NCBI GenBank assembly: GCA_937888715.1
Contig: CALARU010000320.1
Span: forward strand, 1-48,138
Direction of reading: 5' to 3'
Length of the DNA: 48,138 nt
From: an uncultured Planctomycetaceae bacterium
Lineage (GTDB): Bacteria; Planctomycetota; Planctomycetia; Gemmatales; Gemmataceae
How positions within the stretch are numbered: the stretch's first letter is position 1; each line of letters opens with the position of its first letter. Positions 32,392-39,987 of this stretch are shown here, one piece after another. The position numbers and the translations under genes were made by a program. The notes beneath the pieces were generated by a model. That model made no database searches. It was given only the letters and a program-made list of their open reading frames with translations, and was not told the DNA's origin.

Positions 32392-33067
32392 GACGCCACG
32401 GGTTTTTAAACCAAGTCCCAGGACTGGAATATGCGAGATTCTCATTTTGAGCTCGAAACCTTTCTTCTTCCTGCATGAGACGCCATTTTCTCTTGCGGAA
32501 GTACTTGGTTAAAAAGTACTGAATAATTGTACCGAATACAACAAATCCAATACAAATTACATCAATAAGGCCAGCGTGTTTATCAACAATAGTAGAAGAA
32601 TCCAAAGCATTAAGCTTATCAAGAATTGCAATAATACCATAAGCCGAGGCGAGGGTACCTAATAAGCTGGAAAAAGCAGTAAACCAGAAAGGATAAAGTA
32701 AAAGCGCGGTAATACCGCCAACAAGTAGGCAAGCCAACCAAGCATCTCCGGCAGGCATTAGAACATTTCCAACAATAAGCCCTGTACAGCCGCCAAAAAC
32801 AAAAACCACCACACGAATGATAGAAAGAGCCAAAATGCCAGCTGATATGCCAAATAAAAGAGCAGCAAAAATACCTTGGATACCAAAATCTGGTCCTTTA
32901 TCGAAGCCCAAAACCCCAGCTCCCGCGGTTGCCAAAAAGACAACCCAAAATTTGTGAGTCAGGTAACCTGCACTCCATAGCAATAATCCACACAATAAAA
33001 TGGCAATCAAAGTAGGAGTAGATAACTTCACGACTTCAGAAAAAATCTCAGCGTCTAGAAAATGCAT
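32381..33067 (-). CDS. polytopic membrane protein of unknown function
   Basis: 228 residues. About six to seven hydrophobic segments run between residues 15 and 195 (for example TLIAILLCGLLLWSAG, FWVVFLATAGAGVLGF, GIFAALLFGISAGILAL). The pattern of Gly-rich spans recalls the DUF4203/TMEM198 type, but I am not sure. A basic/acidic C-terminal tail (KYFRKRKWRLMQEEERF) faces the cytoplasm. The ATG at 33067 is preferred over a TTG at 33100, though no strong ribosome binding site is evident. The next small membrane gene overlaps its end, so the two products may interact. Confidence 0.75.
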   Translation of the reverse strand: MHFLDAEIFSEVVKLSTPTLIAILLCGLLLWSAGYLTHKFWVVFLATAGAGVLGFDKGPDFGIQGIFAALLFGISAGILALSIIRVVVFVFGGCTGLIVGNVLMPAGDAWLACLLVGGITALLLYPFWFTAFSSLLGTLASAYGIIAILDKLNALDSSTIVDKHAGLIDVICIGFVVFGTIIQYFLTKYFRKRKWRLMQEEERFRAQNENLAYSSPGTWFKNPWRHAS

Positions 33068-33343
33068 TAGGTTCAGAACTCCTATTCGAGCAACCCGCAA
33101 GTAAAAAACGGATCTATCGACTAGCGAAGTGTATCTTTAAACCATGGATTTTGTCAATAATAGGCCGGTGGGTTAAAACGGTAGGTTAAATTATGCAACT
33201 TCAATTGGTTAAAGTAATGCCTAGGGAATGATTCTCTCGCATATCAAAAGAAATCAAGGCCTGTAAAGGGTTGGTATCTCAAACTGTTAAACCAAGTTTG
33301 TTCCTATTTGTAGACCGGACAACTAAACGGAACCGCACCCTGT

Positions 33344-34798
33344 TTATGCCATCAGTTCAGGAATTGGTTTGCCATGGTCAACAATCGGTGTTGGTCGGCC
33401 ATTGAAATCCTTGATGAATGTTTTCGCGGAATCAATTCCAAGGTGATGATAAATCGTAGCGAGAAAATCGCCGGGTCCACATATGCGATTATTCGCATCT
33501 TCACCTCGCTTATCGGTAGAGCCAACAAACCGGCCAGTCTGGATTCCACCCCCTGCCCAGATGTTAGAAAAACCTCGTGGCCAGTGATCACGCCCGGGTT
33601 GCGATGTTCCTGCTGGAGCACTTGCATCGCCTGCCCCCGTGCTAGCAGCATAACTGATCTTAGGTGTACGGCCAAACTCCCCGGTAACGACCACAAGTAC
33701 GCGCTTATCGAGTCCACGCTCGTAAATATCTTCGATCAAAGCCGAAACCGCCTGATCATAAACCCTTGATCGGAATTTCATAGCATCAAAAACATGTTGA
33801 TTTACAGCGTGATCATCCCAATTACCAACTCTTCCACAAAGGGGACCGCTAAGACTAGTAGTCAATACATCCACTCCTGCCTCAATAAGTCTTCTTGCCA
33901 AAAGCAACTGCTGGCCCCAAGAATTTCTACCATAACGATCACGGATGCGGGGATGCTCCCGAGAAAGGTCGAATGCAATTTTTGTCTGCGGGTTCGTAAG
34001 CAGGGTCATTGCTTGAGATTCAAACTCATCAAGAGCAGCTAATTCCCGGGCATGATCAAAAGATCTCTCAAGGGTATCAAGATTTTGCCTAAGAGTTAAA
34101 CGGCGGCCAATCCTGCGAACATCATCAACATTAGTGAGACCAATATTAGGCACGGAAAAAGTTGGAGAGTCGGGATTTCCTGAAACTACAAATGGGGAAT
34201 AGGTGTCGCCAAGATAGGCTGGGCCATTATATTCGAGAGGCGGATTGATACCTACATAGGCTGGTAGCGGAGACTGCCTGACGCTTTTCTGCGCAAGCAA
34301 GTAATTTGAGACCGTCATCCAATCGGGGTATTTTGGTTTTGGTTTATCGCGTGTATCTGGATCGCCTGAAAGCAACTGCATAGAACCAGCAGGGTGGCCG
34401 CCGGCAGATTGGCGCATGGAACGAAGTACCACCATTTTGTCCGCTATAGCAGCCTGCATTGGCATAAGTTCGGTAAATTGAAGCCCGGGAACTTTTGTTG
34501 CTATCAAATTAAATGGCCCACGATACTCACTACCTGAATCAGGCTTGGGATCATAGGAATCAAGATGAGACATACCACCGGGTTGCCAAACCATGATTAC
34601 CGCTTTTTTATCAGTCGAAGGATTTAAAGCCCCAGCAGCCTGAGCCATACTTTGATTTTGAAGTTTCAAAATACCGGGTAAACTTAAAGTGGAAAAACCA
34701 GCTAGGCCGGCTTGAAGGAAAGCCCTTCTCCCGCCATGGCCTGTGGGTATAGGCCCCCGGCAACTTCTGATGGGGAATATTGGATTGGTATTCTTCAT
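33344..34798 (-). CDS. DUF1501 (sulfatase-like) protein with Tat-type signal
   Basis: 484 residues. The N-terminus carries GRRAFLQAGLAGFSTLSLPG, a likely twin-arginine signal. The body is DUF1501, a fold related to alkaline phosphatase/sulfatases: VIMVWQPGGMSHLDSYDPKP, FNLIATKVPGLQFTELMPM, SMRQSAGGHPAGSMQLLSG, VVVTGEFGRTPK, and GRDHWPRGFSNIWAGGGI. The conserved Asp/His residues in these motifs may bind metal. The family is hugely expanded in planctomycetes and nearly always sits with DUF1549/DUF1553 genes, as here. It starts 4 bp inside the end of the PPC-domain gene (ATGA overlap). Suggested roles involve breakdown or sensing of sulfated polymers, but no activity is proven for the family. 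Confidence 0.93.
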   Translation of the reverse strand: MKNTNPIFPIRSCRGPIPTGHGGRRAFLQAGLAGFSTLSLPGILKLQNQSMAQAAGALNPSTDKKAVIMVWQPGGMSHLDSYDPKPDSGSEYRGPFNLIATKVPGLQFTELMPMQAAIADKMVVLRSMRQSAGGHPAGSMQLLSGDPDTRDKPKPKYPDWMTVSNYLLAQKSVRQSPLPAYVGINPPLEYNGPAYLGDTYSPFVVSGNPDSPTFSVPNIGLTNVDDVRRIGRRLTLRQNLDTLERSFDHARELAALDEFESQAMTLLTNPQTKIAFDLSREHPRIRDRYGRNSWGQQLLLARRLIEAGVDVLTTSLSGPLCGRVGNWDDHAVNQHVFDAMKFRSRVYDQAVSALIEDIYERGLDKRVLVVVTGEFGRTPKISYAASTGAGDASAPAGTSQPGRDHWPRGFSNIWAGGGIQTGRFVGSTDKRGEDANNRICGPGDFLATIYHHLGIDSAKTFIKDFNGRPTPIVDHGKPIPELMA

Positions 34799-37065
34799 TT
34801 TTTTACCCCAGGTTTGACACGAATCGTAATCGGTTCAGAAACGATAATATCAGCAATATCTTTGGGCTTCGCAGTCACTGCTGCCTTCTCAAGTTGCCCT
34901 TTGGTTACATTTAATGCATCAGTTGCAGCTTTCATTTTGGCAGTTACCATTGCTACAGCCTTAACCATTTGGTCTTTCTTGGCAGCAGGGGCAACTTGTG
35001 CTTCGGTTGCAATTTTTTTTGCTTCTGCCTCCAAATCTTTAACTTCAAGCATCATTTTCTTCGTCTTGGCTTCGACCAATGCAACTTCATCAGGCTTATG
35101 GCTATACTTTACAACTGCACCACCAACAAACGAAATGGTGTATTCGCCTGGGGGAGTTTTCAAAACGGCAAGATCAAGTGTGACTTGGGAAGTATCAGCC
35201 TTTATCGGAAGATCAAAGCGAGGGGCATTTTCGAAACCAGCACCAATTACTTTCATCTGAATTTTATCACCTGAAAACTCACTGCGGCGCTTGTGAACCA
35301 AAGGAATCACTAATTTCTCACCAGCGGTTACCTCATAAATTGGCGCCTTCGCTGTAATGGTTATCGGTGCAAAATCGATTCCACTAACAGCAACCGGCAC
35401 ATCTGCAAGCAATCTGGGGCTTGGAATTTCACCCCATGAATCTGGAATAGGCCATGCTACAGATGCAAGCCAGCATGGTCGCACCACCGAATTTCCATCA
35501 ATCTTCGATTGGCCAAAGAATTTTGCATTTGTATATCCCCGGGGAGCATCTTGATCTGCTGTTACCAACATCATTCCACGCGATTGACCTACCGGGATTT
35601 TCAGACCATGCGCTTTGACCCCCTTAGGAAGGCCTTCCATGGTAATTTCAATTTCACCATCAAATCCATCACGGCGAAAAGCAACTACCTCGAGTGCCAT
35701 TGTCGCTCCACCCCTAAGAGATATTGGTTTGGACAAAGCATTTCGATCACCATTTCTAAGCTCCATATGCATAGCCCAAGAAACCAGTGCGAAATCAGGA
35801 GCATCTCGACGAATTATCAAACGATAAATATTATTAGGATCGTTACGCGTTCCACCGAATAAATCAGTGATTTGAAGGCGATGGGTTCCATCCTCTTTGA
35901 CGACCAGTTTTCCAAGAATATCTGAAGACCCAGGATTGTATGGTGGACCATCATAGGCATAGCCATTGCTCGAAACTTTTACGGGGCTGATAATATCAGT
36001 AAGTTCTAAAACATCCGTAATTTTATCAGCACCTTTGGAATCACGAACCACATGTTGAATAAAAATTGTTGGATCAGTTTGCAAACCAAGACGCTCAGAA
36101 ACAACCTCAATCCACCATTGTTCGCCCTTTTTAGCATCAAATTCAAAAAAGTCGACATCTGAAGCAGGATAAAAACTGCCACCAATGTCACAAGGCAAAG
36201 TTATTTTCTGTGCGCGCTTTCCATCGTTATTCGGTTCTATTTCTTTGGAAGCAGCATGTTCAGAAAGCCCGATTGGAGGCCACGAATATGAATTAACAGT
36301 TTTTGTGGATGGCTGGCGAATAATCCGTGTTCCAGCCGCTTGCTCCCATAATCCCAAACGATAGTAAAATGCCGGCCCACCCTTGAATGTTAACTCATGA
36401 ATTTTGATTACATACATTCCATCCTTGGGTACAGAATAATCCAGCACACCTCCTAATCGCTCGACCAGAAGATCCCTACCAGCAGCATCTGCTATGATCA
36501 CTGTTGCATTAAGCTTCGAATCAATCCCATTTGAAGCACAGTCTACAACCAGCCTTTGCCCTTTCTTACCAATGAACTTGAAATAATCCACAGATCTTTC
36601 ACTGATCGTGCCGTTAAATACCGAACCAACCGGCAACTCAATTGCTGATTCAAGAGTCTTATTTGATTTAGATTGAACGAACTCAGGGAATTTACCAACC
36701 GTGAAAATTCGAGAAGACGATACGCCCAGCCTGGTCATTATGCGCGATTCATAAAGCCCGACGGGACAATCTGGCGCAATAGTAACCATGTAACGATCAG
36801 GTGTTAAAACACCTGAAGCATCGACCTTGCGACTGGCAGTAATGCGGCAATCAGAAAATATAAGGTCCTCGGCATCATCAAGATGCTCACCAGTTACAAC
36901 AACTTCAAACTGAGTACCAGCCTTACCACCCATGGGAGTAGTTGTTAAAAGCCTTGGGGAGGGCAAGCCGACAGATTGTGCAAGTGCAGCAGGTACCGCA
37001 ACAAAAACAAGGGCGAAAGAAAGCAGAAGAGTGAACAAGCGCATTGAAATAGCCAAAATGGTCAT
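34795..37065 (-). CDS. secreted PPC-domain protein
   Basis: 756 residues. After a signal peptide (MRLFTLLLSFALVFVAVPAALAQ) come an IPT/TIG-like beta domain (residues about 30-130, TPMGGKAGTQFEVVVTGEHL) and two pre-peptidase C-terminal (PPC) beta domains with the paired motif LPVGSVFNGTISERSVDYFKF (near 150) and ITLPCDIGGSFYPASDVDFF (near 290). Further beta-sandwich segments follow. Near the end a Lys/Ala-rich helix (EAKTKKMMLEVKDLEAEAKK, about 660-730) looks coiled coil. There is no protease domain, so it is probably a binding or scaffold component. Two starts (37065 and 37044) are possible. It is the middle gene of a three-gene operon, 5 bp after the DUF1549/DUF1553 gene. Confidence 0.9.
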   Translation of the reverse strand: MTILAISMRLFTLLLSFALVFVAVPAALAQSVGLPSPRLLTTTPMGGKAGTQFEVVVTGEHLDDAEDLIFSDCRITASRKVDASGVLTPDRYMVTIAPDCPVGLYESRIMTRLGVSSSRIFTVGKFPEFVQSKSNKTLESAIELPVGSVFNGTISERSVDYFKFIGKKGQRLVVDCASNGIDSKLNATVIIADAAGRDLLVERLGGVLDYSVPKDGMYVIKIHELTFKGGPAFYYRLGLWEQAAGTRIIRQPSTKTVNSYSWPPIGLSEHAASKEIEPNNDGKRAQKITLPCDIGGSFYPASDVDFFEFDAKKGEQWWIEVVSERLGLQTDPTIFIQHVVRDSKGADKITDVLELTDIISPVKVSSNGYAYDGPPYNPGSSDILGKLVVKEDGTHRLQITDLFGGTRNDPNNIYRLIIRRDAPDFALVSWAMHMELRNGDRNALSKPISLRGGATMALEVVAFRRDGFDGEIEITMEGLPKGVKAHGLKIPVGQSRGMMLVTADQDAPRGYTNAKFFGQSKIDGNSVVRPCWLASVAWPIPDSWGEIPSPRLLADVPVAVSGIDFAPITITAKAPIYEVTAGEKLVIPLVHKRRSEFSGDKIQMKVIGAGFENAPRFDLPIKADTSQVTLDLAVLKTPPGEYTISFVGGAVVKYSHKPDEVALVEAKTKKMMLEVKDLEAEAKKIATEAQVAPAAKKDQMVKAVAMVTAKMKAATDALNVTKGQLEKAAVTAKPKDIADIIVSEPITIRVKPGVKK

Positions 37066-37070
37066 TCCTT

Positions 37071-39320
37071 TTAATGATTAAAGAGAAATTCCTTGGTATT
37101 GATCAAGGCCCATACCAAATCCTGAAGATTTTCGCGAGCTGCCTTCTGGGCATCTACACTCTGACCTGCTGAATTAACGACGGGGGCATTTAGATAATCA
37201 AGTGCCACTTTTAATTCAACAGAACTAGGCAAGCGAGAAAACGCAGCAAGATAAACAGCATTGATTTTATCTTCTAGCGGAAGTTTTTCTTTTGCAAGCT
37301 TTTCTGCGCGACCTTCCGGATGAGAAAGTTTAGACCGGATATCCGCGGCATTTATAAGATGCAGGCTTTGTGCCAGGCTAGAAGACTGTACTCGCTCGCA
37401 CTCACATACGCTTTCGCCTTCAGGGCGTCCAAAAACCCGCAAAAAAGGCGAAGATCTGTTGTAACTATTATCCGGAAGAGCAACGGCACGGGTGCCAGCA
37501 GGCAGATTGGCAAAATCAGTATGAGTGCCTGCAATTTGATCAATCGAATCCAACAGAACTTCAGCAGAAAGCCTGCGCGGGTAATATCGGGAATAATTCT
37601 GCCTGTCTCCTGAATTGTATTTGTTCGGTGTGGATACAAGTTGGTAAGTATTCGACCGGGTTATAACTCGAACCAAATCCTTCAAATCAAAACCACTTTG
37701 AATAAAGTGCTTTTCCAAAGCTGCTAGCAATTCCGGATTGGAGGGAGGATTTGAATCACGAATATCATCTTCTGGTTCGATCAACCCACGTTGAAAAAAA
37801 TGCTTCCAGTAACGATTGACTAGCGCCTTGGCAAAAAACGGATTTTGCGGAGACTTCATCCAATCTGCCAGTCGCAATCTAGGGTCTTGATCTGCCTCTA
37901 TTGCTGCAACTTGGTCACCTAACGCCATAGGTTTTAGTGCTACCCCTGATTTAATATTCGTAGCAACCGCCAGGCCCCTTTTATGAAAAATCAAGTCCTC
38001 ACCTCGTGTGCCCGATGGCTTTCTGCCCACTTGGGAAAAGAAAGCTGCGAGGGAATAATAGTCATCCTGACTCCATCGTTCAAATGGATGGTGATGGCAT
38101 TGGGCACATTGCATTCGTACCCCTAAAAACAACTGTGCAACATCTTCAATTTGTTCTTTTGGATCTTTAACGCGCTTGTACCAGGCAACCGGGGGATTAC
38201 CAATCACTTTGCCCGTTGCGCCCAGTAATTCGCGAACAAATTGATCGTATGGCTTATTTGCAAGCAAACTGTCACGAACCCATGCGTTAAATGCAAAGTT
38301 CGAGACAATATCACTGGCGTCATCACGCCTATTCTTTAAAACTGCAGTCCACTTGCTGGAAAAATAATCCGCATAATCCGGACTTTTAAGCAGATCTTCA
38401 ATTACCTGATTGCGCTTATTTGCACCTGTATTTGCAAAGAAATTTTTAGCTTCATCATCGGTAGGCAAGCGACCGCCAATATCCAACGTAACCCTGCGCA
38501 AAAATGTCGCATCATCACAAATCTTGGAAGGGGGAATACCAAGCTCTTTCAAGTTCAAAAAGACCGCCCTATCAACAAAGTTTTTTTCCGGAGGTAGATT
38601 TTCCACAGGGGCACCAAGCGGAATCGCAGCATTGTAAACCCCAACATTCCCCTGATACCGAACCATCACCGAAACTTTACCCGGTATATCAAGCACTTTA
38701 ACCAAACCGTTTTCTGTAACTTCAGCCATGGCCTTATCATTCGATTCAAATAGCGCACGGACTGTAACATCGTGAATAGTCCCATCCGAATAATGCGCCA
38801 TTGCTTTTAGTTGCTGCTCTTGCCCTCGTTGAAGCACCCCCTTTTTAGGGATCAACTCCATCGCAACAAACTTAACATCTGCAGAAGTATCCATGAGGGC
38901 GCCCTGAGTAATCCAAGTCTTTATTATTTCATATCCTTGGGATTTTTTGGGCAGCCTAATTCCACCTCGGTGGGGCATCTGTCCAGAAGCTTTCATTAGC
39001 AACAAGCTCGCCTCTGGGTTCGTAGCCAAAAGCCTGCGACCACGACTCCCCATCACAATGCTTTCCAAGTCTTCCAATGGCTCAAAGCCTAATAAAGACA
39101 ACTGAAAGCCATTTTGGCCACCACCAGCTTTAGCATGGCAGGACCCCATATTGCACCCCGCCCTGGTGATTACAGGTATCACATCATTCACGAAACTTAT
39201 TTTTGGTTCAGAGGCAATCAAGGAACCGGGGTGAACAAAAAAACTTGATATCCCAAAAAAAATGTAAAACAAGCTAATGTATCCCGAACTCTTCGTTGAA
39301 TAAATTCGGTGAATATTCAT
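37071..39320 (-). CDS. DUF1549/DUF1553 protein with cytochrome-like N-terminus
   Basis: 749 residues. A hydrophobic N-terminus (ISLFYIFFGISSFFVHPG) probably exports it. Residues about 45-140 resemble the planctomycete cytochrome-like domain; the heme-type motif is CNMGSCH, which has four residues between the Cys rather than two. A Big2-like beta domain follows (RALFESNDKAMAEVTENGLV), then DUF1549 (FVDRAVFLNLKELGIPP, RRVTLDIGGRLPT), a canonical CAQCH in CAQCHHHPFERWSQDDYYSL, and DUF1553 (ALVNRYWKHFFQRGLIEPED, NSYNRSSPFLRVFGRPEGE). It heads the operon with the PPC and DUF1501 genes. Electron transfer or metal binding at the cell surface is plausible; the function is not known. Confidence 0.94.
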   Translation of the reverse strand: MNIHRIYSTKSSGYISLFYIFFGISSFFVHPGSLIASEPKISFVNDVIPVITRAGCNMGSCHAKAGGGQNGFQLSLLGFEPLEDLESIVMGSRGRRLLATNPEASLLLMKASGQMPHRGGIRLPKKSQGYEIIKTWITQGALMDTSADVKFVAMELIPKKGVLQRGQEQQLKAMAHYSDGTIHDVTVRALFESNDKAMAEVTENGLVKVLDIPGKVSVMVRYQGNVGVYNAAIPLGAPVENLPPEKNFVDRAVFLNLKELGIPPSKICDDATFLRRVTLDIGGRLPTDDEAKNFFANTGANKRNQVIEDLLKSPDYADYFSSKWTAVLKNRRDDASDIVSNFAFNAWVRDSLLANKPYDQFVRELLGATGKVIGNPPVAWYKRVKDPKEQIEDVAQLFLGVRMQCAQCHHHPFERWSQDDYYSLAAFFSQVGRKPSGTRGEDLIFHKRGLAVATNIKSGVALKPMALGDQVAAIEADQDPRLRLADWMKSPQNPFFAKALVNRYWKHFFQRGLIEPEDDIRDSNPPSNPELLAALEKHFIQSGFDLKDLVRVITRSNTYQLVSTPNKYNSGDRQNYSRYYPRRLSAEVLLDSIDQIAGTHTDFANLPAGTRAVALPDNSYNRSSPFLRVFGRPEGESVCECERVQSSSLAQSLHLINAADIRSKLSHPEGRAEKLAKEKLPLEDKINAVYLAAFSRLPSSVELKVALDYLNAPVVNSAGQSVDAQKAARENLQDLVWALINTKEFLFNH

Positions 39321-39468
39321 TTCGCTTTTGCTCCAAGTCTAAAAGCTGAAAATATAAAGGCAGGTCAAAAAAACAATAATTTTATTAAAAGCATGATTAA
39401 CTAAATATCTACCTAAAGATTACTACAAATTAATGATTAATTCAAACAAATAAGCTACTAATAAAAAT

Positions 39469-39969
39469 CTAAGCTGAAGCACCAAAACCAGACAAATAAG
39501 CCAATATTGAGGGGCAAAACACATCCCCAAGCAACGAAACACAAACCCTTCTTTCGTGTTGACTTACCACCTCTAAAAAGATTTCCATCCTTGCGGGCGG
39601 TAGGCAATTTTTGATCTTATCAGCCCATTCTATCAACACCACATTGCCACCTTGAAACAACTCATCACCGCCAAATTCTAAAAATTGCAATTCACTTTCC
39701 AAACGGTAAACATCTAGATGATTAACGGTATACCGGCCCTGATACTCTTGCATAAGAACAAATGTCGGACTGGTTACAAACTCTAAAGACGAACAACCAA
39801 GCCCCTGACACAAAGATCGAACCAAAGTTGTTTTGCCACTGCCCAATTCACCATTTAGTGCAATAACGAAAGAAGAAGGAATCAATTGCCCAAGGGAAAC
39901 ACCAAATTCTTGAAATTTCCGAAGATTAGGAACAATAAAAGTGCACGAATAGGTAGATTGAGGGTTCAT
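39469..39969 (-). CDS. tsaE: tRNA threonylcarbamoyladenosine biosynthesis ATPase
   Basis: 166 residues, YjeE/TsaE family. It is the ATPase that drives turnover of the TsaBD complex making t6A37 in tRNA. Walker A is ALNGELGSGKTTLVRSLCQGLG. FVTSPTFVLMQEY supplies the conserved Ser/Thr region, LDVYRLE the Walker B-like segment, and VVLIEWADKI the EWxD/E motif. The ATG at 39969 begins 18 bp after the upstream TPR-like gene. It lies 148 bp from the DUF operon, between which nothing notable is seen. Confidence 0.93.
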   Translation of the reverse strand: MNPQSTYSCTFIVPNLRKFQEFGVSLGQLIPSSFVIALNGELGSGKTTLVRSLCQGLGCSSLEFVTSPTFVLMQEYQGRYTVNHLDVYRLESELQFLEFGGDELFQGGNVVLIEWADKIKNCLPPARMEIFLEVVSQHERRVCVSLLGDVFCPSILAYLSGFGASA

Positions 39970-39987
39970 AAATATTATTCAGACTAA

